Shown here: positions 1-10,187 of the stretch, piece after piece
How positions within the stretch are numbered: position 1 is the first letter of the stretch
Layout of the letters: each line of letters starts with the position of its first letter
Assembly: GCA_002305715.1 (NCBI GenBank)
Contig: DBQD01000036.1
Coordinates: 1 to 64,000 of the forward strand
DNA length: 64,000 nucleotides
Direction: 5' to 3'
Source: Proteiniphilum sp. UBA1403
GTDB lineage: Bacteria; Bacteroidota; Bacteroidia; Bacteroidales; Dysgonomonadaceae
Program-made: the position numbers and the translations under genes
Notes under the pieces: model-generated
The model's database searches: none
The model's input: the letters and a program-made list of their open reading frames with translations, nothing else
Told to the model about the DNA's origin: nothing

Positions 1-374
1 TCATTTTTTAGGGGTAAAGCTAAATATACCAGTTTAACTTTGCATCAGTAAAAAAACTAAATAATTGGTAGTGGTTGGGTGTACATTCCACAAACACATA
101 ATATTTTAACACTGATTGACACAATAATTTACCCATTAAAAAGGATAAATTACCAAACAACTACTTAGTATATATTTAATTATTAAATACTTTATCAACT
201 GCTGAACGTGATCTAATTAATATAGGTAAAAACATTTTTTAATTTAATATAATTTGCATGGATAAACAGTAAAAAATTACTCAATTAAAAAAATGCTCCC
301 AAAAGGAGAATAACGCGCGCCAATGAATTCACATTTTTTATGAGCTTAATCTAAATAACAAATCACCAAATGAG
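1..374. other. Intergenic leader upstream of first SusC
   Basis: This AT-rich gene-free stretch precedes the first SusC gene. It holds an exact TAnnTTTG-type box (TAACTTTG, 35-42), a GTGTAC element (79-84) and an ACACATAATAT element (94-104). The last two recur upstream of the SusC at 59013. A second, looser box (TATAATTTG, 248-256) and a small CTCC/GGAG dyad (296-308) are also visible. No convincing ORF, RNA gene or strong terminator was seen. Confidence 0.6.
35..42 (+). promoter_or_regulatory. Candidate -7 promoter box for first SusC operon
   Basis: TAACTTTG matches the Bacteroides -7 consensus TAnnTTTG exactly. No clear TTTG -33 element sits at the usual distance. Use of this box would give a leader of about 325 nt before the SusC start at 375. 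The assignment is helped by a similar TATCTTTG box placed before the paralogous SusC at 59013. In DNA this AT-rich, chance matches are common. Confidence 0.3.
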
Positions 375-3300
375 ATGAAGAAAGAAAATTCAAATCCATT
401 TAAAGGAATTCTGTTCATAGTTTTATGGACATTTTCCGTCTGTATTATTGCTCAGAATATTACCGTAAGGGGAATAGTCACTGATGCATCAAATGAGCCA
501 TTGATTGGGGTTACTGTTCGTATCGAAGGGACATCGACTGGAACGATTACCAACATGGATGGACAGTTCACATTTACAAACATCCCCTCCAATGCTGTGC
601 TAGAGGTTTCATACGTAGGTATGCAAACGCAGAGAATCCCGGTAAACGGTAGAACCACGATCAATGTTGTCCTACGAGAAGACGCTGAAGTATTGGAGGA
701 GGTAGTTGTAGTAGGATACGGCGTTCAGAAAAAAGAAAGTATCGTTGGGTCTATTGTACAAACTTCGAGTGAAGATATTAAAAGAACCGGTAACGTTACG
801 AACCTTAGACAGGCATTAACCGGTCAACTTCCTGGTGTTGTTACTCTTACATCTTCGGGAGAACCAGGTGGTGTTGGAGGTGGAACAAATGCCACTGAAA
901 TTTACATTCGCGGTAAAAATACTTGGAATGGTGGACAGCCTTTAATCTTGGTTGATGGCGTGGAACGTAGCATGGAAAACATCGATGTGAGCGAGGTTGA
1001 AAGCATTTCTGTGCTTAAGGATGCTTCTGCAACAGCTGTATTCGGTGTAAAAGGTGCAAATGGGGTTATCTTGATTACCACTAAAAGAGGTCAGACAGGC
1101 AAGCCGGAAATGAGCTTCACCTACAATTCAACGGCAATGATGATCTCAAGGTTGCCAGATAAACTTGACTCATATGATACCCGTCGATTGAAAAACGAAA
1201 TGATTGAACGGGAAGTAGTGCTAAACTCTGATTCATGGGCAGACTATACACCAAACGAGATACTTAAACGCTATCAGAGACCACAATCCCCTGAGTATGC
1301 AGAGATATATCCCAATGTTGATTGGGTGGATGCACTTTTTAAAGATGTGGGTATGGCGCAACGTGCCGCTTTCAATGTTAGAGGAGGTACTGATTTTGTT
1401 AACTATTTTGGTTCTGTTGCCTATCTACATGAAGGTGACATGTTTGAGGATTATGATAACGGTAAAGGATATAATCCAAGTTACGACTTCAACCGATTCA
1501 ACTTCAGAACAAACTTGGGATTTAACCTAACAAAAACTACCAAGCTGAACGTCGACTTGTCGGGGTACTTCGGTTTGAAAAACACGAACTATGGTTACAC
1601 AATGGAAACAAATAGCGGTGAAAATAACCGCATGGTTTGGGCTGCTGCTTACGGTATGCCACCTGATGTGTTCCTTCCTATCTATCCCGACGGAAGATGG
1701 GGAGCTTCGTTCGTTATTCCTGAAGAGCAAATGGTGAACCCTGTTGCGCTGTTGTACAATACAGGTATCATGACATACAGAACAACGTCAATGAACGCCG
1801 ATTTCGGATTGAAACAGGACTTGAGTTTCATTACCAAAGGTCTTAGTGCAGACGCTTCTTTCTTCTATGACACGTCTGTTTTGACACAACGACGCATATA
1901 TGATGCAAATGCTGTTCGCCCGAATGATGGAAACCTTGCTGCTAAAGTAATCTATCCGGAAAGATATGAGGGGCCAGATCAGGACCCAATGGAATATACA
2001 CAATATGTACCTGTTGTAGGAAGCAACAAATTTGACTGGGTTGTTCGTCCTTGGTCTATTCAGGGTGAAGAAATGCAAAACGGAAGTATTACCCGACGTA
2101 TGATGTATCAACTACGTATGAATTACGCAAGAAAGTTCGATTTACACAACGTGGGTTTAATGGGCTTCTTTAAACGCGAAGAATATGCACGCGGAAGCAT
2201 GTTTAAAAACTATCGTGAGGACTGGGTATTCAGAACCACATATGATTATGACACTCGCTACTTATTTGAAGCAAACGGTGCCTACAACGGATCTGAAAAG
2301 TTTGGACCGGGTTATCGATTCGGCTTTTTCCCGTCACTGGCTGTGGGTTGGTATGTTACCAACGAGAAATTCTGGAACATTGAATTTATCAATCGCTTGA
2401 AACTACGATATAGTATCGGTATTGTAGGAGATGATCAAGGTGGTGCCAGATGGGCCTATGCCAATCAATATTCATATGGTGGAGAGGCACGTTTGAATAC
2501 GAATGTAACGGAATTGAGTCCATATACATGGTATAAACAAACCGGTATTGGAAATCCGGATATCCGCTGGGAAACAGCAAAAAAACAAAACTGGGGATTG
2601 GAAATGGGATTCTTCAGGGATTTGTTCTCACTCAATTTCGACTACTTCAATGAACACAGAACCGACATATTGATTTCCGGAAGAAGGGATGTTCCGGCCT
2701 ACTTTGGTGCAACTCCCCCCTCTTCAAACATGGGAGAAGTTAAATCCAATGGATATGAAGTAGAGCTTAAATTCAACCATCGCTTCGATAAAGTATTAGT
2801 CTGGTCCAATTTTTCATATACCCACACGAAAAACAAGGTGGTCTTTCGGGATGATCCGGAGTTACTACCCTCATATAGAAAACAGCTAGGGTATTCCATT
2901 GGACAACAGCGTTCATTAATTCGTACCGATTTCTACGATAATTGGGATGAGATTTATGCAAGTACTCCAAACGAAACCAACGATTTACAGAAACTTCCGG
3001 GTTACTACAACCTGCTTGATTTTGATGGGGACGGAGTTATCACCAGCAATGGTGACAGTGCACCAATTGGATACCCAAGTGTACCCTTGAACACCTATAA
3101 CTTCTCTATTGGAGCCGAATACAAAAATTTCAGTGTGATGATGCAGTTCTTTGGAGTGAATAATGTCACACTCAACTTGCCACAGTCAAACTTCAACCTT
3201 TACCAAAATGTGCTGTTTGGCCACGTGCGCGATTATTGGTCAAAAGATAATCCGGACGCCTCTTCTTTCCTGCCTCGTTGGAAAACACAAGGACAAAATA

Positions 3301-3551
3301 TTGGAGACTATTATATGTTCGATGGTTCCTACCTGAGGTTGAAAACTGCTGAAATTGGATATAGGTTGGATAAGAAATTATTGTCCAGCATTGGCTTGGA
3401 AGGTTTACGTTTCTTCGTAAACGGTAACAACTTGATGTTCTGGTCCAAACTTCCTGATGACAGAGAATCATACAATCAAGGTGGTAGCGCGGCACAGGGA
3501 ACATATCCTACACCTCGACGTATTAACCTAGGTTTTGATTTAACTTTTTAA
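375..3551 (+). CDS. SusC-type TonB-dependent outer-membrane transporter (pair 1)
   Basis: This is the outer-membrane channel that imports oligosaccharides together with its SusD lid. The 1058-residue protein has a signal peptide (cleavage likely after Ala26, before QNITVRG), a carboxypeptidase-D regulatory-like domain at about 28-110, a TonB-box-like EEVVVVGYG near 108-116, and a plug with LILVDGVERS and the typical LKDASATAVFG motif at about 188-240. A beta-barrel follows and ends in the aromatic-terminated FDLTF. The length is normal for SusC. It lies 13 nt before its SusD partner. It resembles the SusC at 59013 closely along its whole length, which suggests duplication or related ligands. 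The ligand cannot be read from the sequence. Confidence 0.95.
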   Translation: MKKENSNPFKGILFIVLWTFSVCIIAQNITVRGIVTDASNEPLIGVTVRIEGTSTGTITNMDGQFTFTNIPSNAVLEVSYVGMQTQRIPVNGRTTINVVLREDAEVLEEVVVVGYGVQKKESIVGSIVQTSSEDIKRTGNVTNLRQALTGQLPGVVTLTSSGEPGGVGGGTNATEIYIRGKNTWNGGQPLILVDGVERSMENIDVSEVESISVLKDASATAVFGVKGANGVILITTKRGQTGKPEMSFTYNSTAMMISRLPDKLDSYDTRRLKNEMIEREVVLNSDSWADYTPNEILKRYQRPQSPEYAEIYPNVDWVDALFKDVGMAQRAAFNVRGGTDFVNYFGSVAYLHEGDMFEDYDNGKGYNPSYDFNRFNFRTNLGFNLTKTTKLNVDLSGYFGLKNTNYGYTMETNSGENNRMVWAAAYGMPPDVFLPIYPDGRWGASFVIPEEQMVNPVALLYNTGIMTYRTTSMNADFGLKQDLSFITKGLSADASFFYDTSVLTQRRIYDANAVRPNDGNLAAKVIYPERYEGPDQDPMEYTQYVPVVGSNKFDWVVRPWSIQGEEMQNGSITRRMMYQLRMNYARKFDLHNVGLMGFFKREEYARGSMFKNYREDWVFRTTYDYDTRYLFEANGAYNGSEKFGPGYRFGFFPSLAVGWYVTNEKFWNIEFINRLKLRYSIGIVGDDQGGARWAYANQYSYGGEARLNTNVTELSPYTWYKQTGIGNPDIRWETAKKQNWGLEMGFFRDLFSLNFDYFNEHRTDILISGRRDVPAYFGATPPSSNMGEVKSNGYEVELKFNHRFDKVLVWSNFSYTHTKNKVVFRDDPELLPSYRKQLGYSIGQQRSLIRTDFYDNWDEIYASTPNETNDLQKLPGYYNLLDFDGDGVITSNGDSAPIGYPSVPLNTYNFSIGAEYKNFSVMMQFFGVNNVTLNLPQSNFNLYQNVLFGHVRDYWSKDNPDASSFLPRWKTQGQNIGDYYMFDGSYLRLKTAEIGYRLDKKLLSSIGLEGLRFFVNGNNLMFWSKLPDDRESYNQGGSAAQGTYPTPRRINLGFDLTF

Positions 3552-3564
3552 ATAGTTTGACATT

Positions 3565-5370
3565 ATGAATAAAAGAAAAAGAAATAATAGCATACTGTTT
3601 ATCCTGTATATCTTTATCGTAGCGTTAACGTTCGCTTCATGTGAAGATTATTTGGATAAAGCCCCGGAGTCTGATATATCCGACAACGATGTGTATGGAA
3701 ATTTTAGGAGTTTCCAGGGATTTGTTGAAGAAATGTACAACTGTATTGCGGATCCGCACAAAGCATTGGCGGGGAACATATACTACAACGCTTACTTTGA
3801 TGATGCCACGTTAACAAATATTCCACTGATGTGGGACGATGGTAACTACTGGTTTGATCAGGGACGCTTTATGACCGGAAGTTTGAACACAAACAACGGG
3901 ACAATGAGTAAGCGAATTTATCCTTTGGCTTGGTATGCAATAAGAAAGGCCAATCTGACATTGGCCAATCTCGAGCTTATGAAATCAGCCACACAAGAGG
4001 AACGAAACCTGATTGAGGGACAAGCCTATTTTTTCCGTGGTTTCTTCCATCTTGAATTGATGCAGTATTTTGGAGGTCTCCCTTACATCGACACCCTTCT
4101 GGTTGCATCTCAAGAGATGAAAGTTCCCCGTTTGAACTACAAAGAGACCGCTTTAAAAGCAGCAAAAGATTTTAGAAAAGCTGCGGATCTTCTCCCCATC
4201 GATTGGGATGATACAAATGCCGGCAAGTTGACTTTAGGTAACAACGCGCTACGTGCAACGAGAATTGAAGCGCTGGGCTATTTGGGTAGAAACTTGTTGT
4301 ATGCGGCCAGTCCAATGATGAACGAATCTTCTACCGGAGTTAACGCATACGATACCGAACTATGTAAACAAGCTGCCGATGTATTTGCCGAAGTTATAAG
4401 GCTATGTAACGAAACTGGGGCCTTTAAGTTAGAGCCATGGGAAACAAGAACCAATAACTTTTGGGTATGGTCTCCGGGTAATAGAGAAAGACCAGGTGGA
4501 ACAGAAGTTATTAGAAATCAATCCATCTACGACGTCGCCTATACACGTTGGTGTACCAACCGAACCAGTAATCCGGTTCAGTTTGGTGCTGGTAATACAC
4601 GTGTTGAAGTTCCTACCCACAACTATGTTGAGAATTATGGTATGGCAAACGGTTTGCCGATACATGACCCAAATTCAGGTTTCAATCCGAATGATCCTTT
4701 CAGCAATAGAGAACCCCGTTTTTACGTGGATATCGTGGTAGATGGCGACCGAATTGTAAACAGTAGCAGTGCCGGAGTTAATCAATTTGCCCAGTTATAC
4801 AACGGAGGAATTCATAAAGGAGGAGCTCAAGGTAGTGTTACAGGCTATTTGTACCGTAAATATACCCCATTAGGTTGTAACCAATGGGACAAAGGATGGG
4901 ACAATTTTCAAGCCTACCAGCCCAGATTACGTCTTGCAGACATCTATTTGATGTACGCTGAAGCTGTCTTGTGGGGATACGGTTCAGCAAAAGCGAGTGC
5001 AACCGGAATTAGCTTAACGTCCGAACAAGCATTCAACACCATCAGAAACAGAGCCTTATTACCCGATCTCGATCAGAAGTTTTTAGCTACTAAGGAAAGC
5101 TTTATGGAAGAAATTATCCGTGAGAGAGCTGTCGAGTTGGCATTTGAAGGACTAAGGTGGTTTGATCTTCGAAGATGGAACAAGCACGGTGAAATGAAAT
5201 ATCGTGAAAAATATGCACTCGATTACGATCGCGGTCCTGACGGTAAGCCTATCAATATCCAAAAGAGACTTGTCACCACGAGAGTTGTGGAAAAGAAACA
5301 CAACTGGATTCCATTTCCTGTCAATGATATCAGTCTCTATGCTGAGTTTCCACAAAACCCCGGTTGGTAA
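3565..5370 (+). CDS. SusD-type glycan-binding lipoprotein (pair 1)
   Basis: This is the surface lipoprotein lid of the SusC/D complex. The 601-residue protein has a signal peptide ending in the lipobox TFASC (lipidated Cys26), followed by acidic EDYLD. Early FRSFQGFVEEMY, the RG(F/W)FHLELMQYFGG TPR-type segment, the late LRLADIYLMYAEA helix, ERAVELAFEGLRWFDLRRW and a terminal QNPGW are all hallmarks of the RagB/SusD family. It sits 13 nt after its SusC and 21 nt before a second SusC, so it is surely co-transcribed. It is most similar in this window to the SusD at 62144, with shared NFR(S/N)FQGFVE and GNNALRA segments. Confidence 0.95.
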   Translation: MNKRKRNNSILFILYIFIVALTFASCEDYLDKAPESDISDNDVYGNFRSFQGFVEEMYNCIADPHKALAGNIYYNAYFDDATLTNIPLMWDDGNYWFDQGRFMTGSLNTNNGTMSKRIYPLAWYAIRKANLTLANLELMKSATQEERNLIEGQAYFFRGFFHLELMQYFGGLPYIDTLLVASQEMKVPRLNYKETALKAAKDFRKAADLLPIDWDDTNAGKLTLGNNALRATRIEALGYLGRNLLYAASPMMNESSTGVNAYDTELCKQAADVFAEVIRLCNETGAFKLEPWETRTNNFWVWSPGNRERPGGTEVIRNQSIYDVAYTRWCTNRTSNPVQFGAGNTRVEVPTHNYVENYGMANGLPIHDPNSGFNPNDPFSNREPRFYVDIVVDGDRIVNSSSAGVNQFAQLYNGGIHKGGAQGSVTGYLYRKYTPLGCNQWDKGWDNFQAYQPRLRLADIYLMYAEAVLWGYGSAKASATGISLTSEQAFNTIRNRALLPDLDQKFLATKESFMEEIIRERAVELAFEGLRWFDLRRWNKHGEMKYREKYALDYDRGPDGKPINIQKRLVTTRVVEKKHNWIPFPVNDISLYAEFPQNPGW

Positions 5371-5391
5371 TTATCAAATAAAAAGAATACA

Positions 5392-8300
5392 ATGAAAATA
5401 AAACTTAATTCATTACTAATTATTACGGGCTTTATCCTGGCAATGTACACTGCTACTTTAACAGCCCAAAATAATTCGAACAAGCAGCTGACTACTATAG
5501 AGTCGGTTGTGGTGGATGAAAATGGGAATCCTATACCAGGAGCTCTTGTTCGTGGAGATGAAGGTGCTGTTTTAGTCAGAACAGACCAATTTGGTAAATT
5601 CACTATAACTTTACCCCAAGGCAGTGAACTCTTTATTGAAGCCCTAGGGTATGAATCGACAGTATTTGCTCCTTATTTATACAATGATCAAAAGCAACTT
5701 ACATTAATTGCATCTCCTTTATTAGAAGGTATGAAAGATTCGGTATATACCGCTTTCAATAAAATTACTAGGAGAGAGATAAGCAATGCAATCAGTGTAA
5801 TTAATGTAGATGAACTGAGGCAATATGACAATACGGAGAGTATTTCACAAGCCCTGTCGGGTAGAATCACCGGCATGCTTGGAGGTGGTAATATTCGTGG
5901 TATTGGTGAGCCGCTCTATGTAGTTGACGGACTACCCAGAAGTATTGATAATCTAAGACTTTCCGAAATAGAACAGATAGCAGTGCTGAAGGACATCAAC
6001 TCCTCTGTTCTTTATGGAACTCAGGCCCAGAATGGTGTTGTGTTAATTACCACAAAAAGAGGAGAAGCCTTTAAGAAGGACATTAAAATTACCGGTTATT
6101 ACGGTGCCAATACTCCCCAGGCTTTGCCCAAATACCTGTCGTCGTCAGAATATATGCAACTGCACAATGAAGCTCGTACGAACGATGGTCTCGCCCCACT
6201 CTACAGCGAAGAAATGATTAATAACTTCAAGACTGGTAACCCTTACAGGTATCCAAACGTAGATTATTATTCATCAGACTACATTAAGAACATCAAACCG
6301 TTTTGGAAAACCATGCTGGAACTTTCCGGCGGTAACAGCAGATCTCGCTATTATGTAAACGCAGGATGGGAACACACGGGTAGCTATCTCAACTTTGGAG
6401 AGGGAAAGAAAGCCAATCAAAATAATTTCAATATTCGGGGTAACGTGGATATGAATTTGAATAATTGGATTTCTGCAGCACTTGATGCAACTGCCTATTT
6501 CTACAACAGAAGAAATCCAAGAGGTAGTTTCTGGAGTGAAGCATCCACAACGCATCCACATACGAATGCACCGTTAATCCCTATCAGCTTAATAGATCCC
6601 GAGAACCCGTTATTGGTAGGTAGAAAAAATGATGTAGACGGACTATATCTGCTCGGTGGAAATTCTGCATATCTTACCAATGCTATAGCACATGCATATT
6701 CGGCTGGATATGTGGAACGATTTGACAGAACCTTTACATTCAATAATCGTATTAATTTCGATTTAGGACGGGTCTTGGAAGGTCTTGCTTTCCATACAAA
6801 CATTAGCTTCGATTTCTATACAGGATTCGACCAGGCGATTCAGAACGAATACTCCGTTTATCAGGCCATCTGGGCAGATAACGAGGACAAAATTATTGAT
6901 CTGGTCAAATTTGGGAACGATGTTAGACCGGGTGTGCACTATGCCGGAAATTCACAGTATAACAGAAGACTCGGTATATATGGAATGTTCGATTATAAAC
7001 GTACCTTCAATGAAGAACATGAGGTCAATGCCAACCTTTTAGGATATAACACATCTTACAACGTTATTGGCGACTATCAGGGAGTGAAAAACTATACAGC
7101 TGGATTACGTGTCAACTACGCGTATGCTAAAAAATACATGTTGGACTTTAGCAGTGCTTATGTTATTTCTAATAAGTTGGCTGCCGGCCATAGAGGAGCA
7201 TTCTCTCCATCATTGGGTCTCGCTTGGATGATAAGCTCCGAAGACTTTATGGAATCTGCGTCTAATGTTGACTTCTTAAAGCTTTATCTCTCTGCGGGTA
7301 TTCTGAATACGGATGTTAATATTAGTGGATTCTTCTTGCACAAAGACCAATATGGAAGTTCAACAAGTTATTCATGGTACGATGGTGCATTCAGTCGTGC
7401 AGGTACTGTTTCTGTAAGAGGGGCTAATCCTAATCTTGGTTTTGAAAAATTCAGGGATATTAATTTGGGTTTTGAAGGTCAATTCTTCAATGGTAAATTA
7501 TCTGCAAACGCAGCTGTATTCCACAAAACAAATTATGACCTGTTGGCTCGTCCTCAGACCATCTATCCTGGCTTCTACGTGGAATTCATACCCTATGAAA
7601 ACTTTGGAAAGAATGTATATCAAGGTTTTGAATTAGGTATGCTGTATAAAGAAAAAATTGGTAATTTGCGAGTTGAATTAGGTGGAAATTTATTGTATAA
7701 TGACTCCGAAATCAAGATCCGCGACGAAGTTTACGACGATGCATATCGTTACCGCGTGGGAACACCTGTAGACGGTCGTTGGGGACTCGTTGCCGATGGA
7801 TTTTTCATGGATCAGTCAGAAATAACAAACCATCCCACTCAATCATTTGGTGCAGTAAAACCTGGTGATATCAAGTACATTGATCAAAACAAAGATGGTG
7901 TAATTGACGGCAACGACGAAGTATTAATCGGACGTTGGCAAGCACCTTGGGTTTATGGGTTAAATCTCAAATTATCTTACTCAAACTTCACTCTCTTTGT
8001 GAAGGGTACAGGAAGATCGGGTGCAGATGGCTATATATCTAACAATTACTATTGGATTGACGGTAGCGACAAATATTCCGAATATGCATTGAAAAGATGG
8101 ACGGAAGCCACAAAAAATACAGCTACCATGCCAAGACTTACTTCCCAATCCAGTTCAAACAACTATCGGGCCTCCACGTTCTGGTTATACAAGGACAACT
8201 ATTTCACATTTGATAGAGCCCAATTAACGTATACGTTACCAAGTAGATTTGTAGATAACCTGAAAATGCAGAATATTGACTTATTTGTTGATGGTACAAC

Positions 8301-8400
8301 TCTGTTTACCATCTCCAAATACAAAAATTATCGCGAATTAAATATTGGAGGGGAACCCTATTCCCGTACTTATTCATTAGGCCTAAAAGCGACATTTTAA
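5392..8400 (+). CDS. SusC-type TonB-dependent transporter, divergent (pair 2)
   Basis: This second outer-membrane transporter has 1002 residues. A signal peptide (cleavage near Ala25) is followed by a compact regulatory-like domain with DENGNPIPGALVRGDEG. The plug is shorter than in the other three SusCs of the window: after LSGRITGMLGGG it goes directly to IRGIGEPLYVVDGLPR and LKDINSSVLYG. The barrel ends GLKATF, as expected. The usual EEVVVVGYG box is not present in canonical form. It is in an operon with pair 1 and with its own SusD 18 nt downstream. Two tandem pairs suggest two ligands or two sizes of product from the same glycan. Confidence 0.93.
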   Translation: MKIKLNSLLIITGFILAMYTATLTAQNNSNKQLTTIESVVVDENGNPIPGALVRGDEGAVLVRTDQFGKFTITLPQGSELFIEALGYESTVFAPYLYNDQKQLTLIASPLLEGMKDSVYTAFNKITRREISNAISVINVDELRQYDNTESISQALSGRITGMLGGGNIRGIGEPLYVVDGLPRSIDNLRLSEIEQIAVLKDINSSVLYGTQAQNGVVLITTKRGEAFKKDIKITGYYGANTPQALPKYLSSSEYMQLHNEARTNDGLAPLYSEEMINNFKTGNPYRYPNVDYYSSDYIKNIKPFWKTMLELSGGNSRSRYYVNAGWEHTGSYLNFGEGKKANQNNFNIRGNVDMNLNNWISAALDATAYFYNRRNPRGSFWSEASTTHPHTNAPLIPISLIDPENPLLVGRKNDVDGLYLLGGNSAYLTNAIAHAYSAGYVERFDRTFTFNNRINFDLGRVLEGLAFHTNISFDFYTGFDQAIQNEYSVYQAIWADNEDKIIDLVKFGNDVRPGVHYAGNSQYNRRLGIYGMFDYKRTFNEEHEVNANLLGYNTSYNVIGDYQGVKNYTAGLRVNYAYAKKYMLDFSSAYVISNKLAAGHRGAFSPSLGLAWMISSEDFMESASNVDFLKLYLSAGILNTDVNISGFFLHKDQYGSSTSYSWYDGAFSRAGTVSVRGANPNLGFEKFRDINLGFEGQFFNGKLSANAAVFHKTNYDLLARPQTIYPGFYVEFIPYENFGKNVYQGFELGMLYKEKIGNLRVELGGNLLYNDSEIKIRDEVYDDAYRYRVGTPVDGRWGLVADGFFMDQSEITNHPTQSFGAVKPGDIKYIDQNKDGVIDGNDEVLIGRWQAPWVYGLNLKLSYSNFTLFVKGTGRSGADGYISNNYYWIDGSDKYSEYALKRWTEATKNTATMPRLTSQSSSNNYRASTFWLYKDNYFTFDRAQLTYTLPSRFVDNLKMQNIDLFVDGTTLFTISKYKNYRELNIGGEPYSRTYSLGLKATF

Positions 8401-8418
8401 ACGATTAGTACGAAAATT

Positions 8419-10161
8419 ATGAAAATAAAAATAATTACATTTTTTGCCTGCATCCTCTTTTTAGTGAGTTGTCAGGATATGTTTGACCCAGAAAATGAAA
8501 ACCTTAGCACGTTTGATCGGGTATATACCGACCCTGGCTTTGCGGAAGGATTATTGGTTTCGGCATACGCTAGAATTCCGACTAATAATTTAACGTTCAA
8601 TGATGTCGCTACCGATGATGCCGTCACAAATAATAAGGATGACTCATATCTCCGAATGGCTACCGGTGAATGGTCAGCTTTATACAATCCGGTTAATCGG
8701 TGGACTGACGCCAATACGGCTTTAATTTATCTGGATCAACTGATTAACATCATTGATTCCGTAGATTGGAAGTGGACAAACAAAGAAATAAGTTCACTTT
8801 ATGAGAAACGGTTCTATGGTGAAGCATATGCATTAAAGGGTGTTATTCAATACCATTACCTTCAATCTGTTGCAGGATACGATGATAATGGAAATCTTTT
8901 GGGATTCCCTATTTACAAGGACGATAGAAATTTTAATATTCCGAGATCAACTTTTGAAGAATCGGTAAACGAGATTTATAGCAATTTTAATAAAGCTTTG
9001 GAATACTTCACTATGGATGATTATAAAAACATCAGTAGTGCAAGTGAACTACCAGCCGGTTATACCAATGTGAGCGTTGATAACTATAATGAAGTTTTCG
9101 GCTTAGAATTAAACCAACGTATAAGTGGAAGAATTGTAAAAGCCTACAAAGCTCGTTTAGCATTACTGGCAGCAAGTCCAGCGTTTAATCCGAATAACGA
9201 TGCTACCTTATGGCAAAACGCTGCAAATTTTGCAGGTCAGGTTCTGTCAAATATTGGTGGTGTTTCCGGATTAGATCCAAATGGTCATCAGTTTTACGAT
9301 GCGGCTCGCGTTGATGCAATAAACTTAGCGGGAGGAGCAGACTCAAAAGAGATTATTTGGAGGCGCTCTATTGCAACTAATAACACCCGGGAGGCAAGTA
9401 ATTTTCCCCCTTCATTATTTGGACAAGGTCGCGTTAATCCCACACAGAATTTAGTGGACGCATTTCCCATGGCAAACGGATTTCCAATTGCAAGTTCATC
9501 ATCCGGTTATAATGCACAGGATCCATATGCTTCTCGAGATCCTCGATTGTCGAAATATATTTTATTCAATGGAGGAAGTATGGCCGGAAAGACTATCTAT
9601 ACCGGTGTAGGTGGCGGTGAAGATGCCCTTGATTCAATCTCAACTTCTACTCGAACTGGGTACTATCTCAAGAAACTATTGCGAGAAGATGTTAGTTTGA
9701 ACCCAAGTGCTCCAAGTACAAAGAAACATTACGAGGTTCATATGAGGTATACTGAACTATTCCTTATCTACGCAGAAGCAGCCAATGAGGCCTGGGGGCC
9801 TGATGGTACAGGTTCTTTCTCCTACTCTGCAAGAGATATAATTGGCGCAATTCGCCAAAGAGCAGGAATTTCTCAACCCGATAATTACCTAGCATCAATT
9901 ACCACAAAAGAGCAGATGAGAGAACTCATACGAAACGAAAGAAGGCTTGAACTCTGTTTTGAAGGTTCTCGTTTCTGGGACTTACGCAGATGGAAATCTG
10001 ATTTGACTGAAACAGCTAAGGGAATCAGGATCAATGGTAATACCATGACAGTTATAAATGTCGAAAACAGACAATACGACAACAGTTATATGCACTACGG
10101 TCCTCTTCCTGAGACTGAATTAACTAAATTCGATGCGTTGATTCAAAACCGAGGATGGTAA
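8419..10161 (+). CDS. SusD-type glycan-binding lipoprotein (pair 2)
   Basis: This is the partner lipoprotein of the divergent SusC just upstream. The 580-residue protein has lipobox LVSC (Cys18) followed by QDMFDPENEN. SusD hallmarks are YGEAYALKGVIQYHYLQ, YTELFLIYAEAANEAWG, RNERRLELCFEGSRFWDLRRW and a terminal QNRGW. It lacks the early FQGFVE segment of the pair 1 SusD, in keeping with a different lineage. It is followed after 26 nt by a DUF1735-type lipoprotein gene in the same transcription unit. Confidence 0.94.
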   Translation: MKIKIITFFACILFLVSCQDMFDPENENLSTFDRVYTDPGFAEGLLVSAYARIPTNNLTFNDVATDDAVTNNKDDSYLRMATGEWSALYNPVNRWTDANTALIYLDQLINIIDSVDWKWTNKEISSLYEKRFYGEAYALKGVIQYHYLQSVAGYDDNGNLLGFPIYKDDRNFNIPRSTFEESVNEIYSNFNKALEYFTMDDYKNISSASELPAGYTNVSVDNYNEVFGLELNQRISGRIVKAYKARLALLAASPAFNPNNDATLWQNAANFAGQVLSNIGGVSGLDPNGHQFYDAARVDAINLAGGADSKEIIWRRSIATNNTREASNFPPSLFGQGRVNPTQNLVDAFPMANGFPIASSSSGYNAQDPYASRDPRLSKYILFNGGSMAGKTIYTGVGGGEDALDSISTSTRTGYYLKKLLREDVSLNPSAPSTKKHYEVHMRYTELFLIYAEAANEAWGPDGTGSFSYSARDIIGAIRQRAGISQPDNYLASITTKEQMRELIRNERRLELCFEGSRFWDLRRWKSDLTETAKGIRINGNTMTVINVENRQYDNSYMHYGPLPETELTKFDALIQNRGW

Positions 10162-10187
10162 TAAACAACTTTATAAAATAAAGAAAC

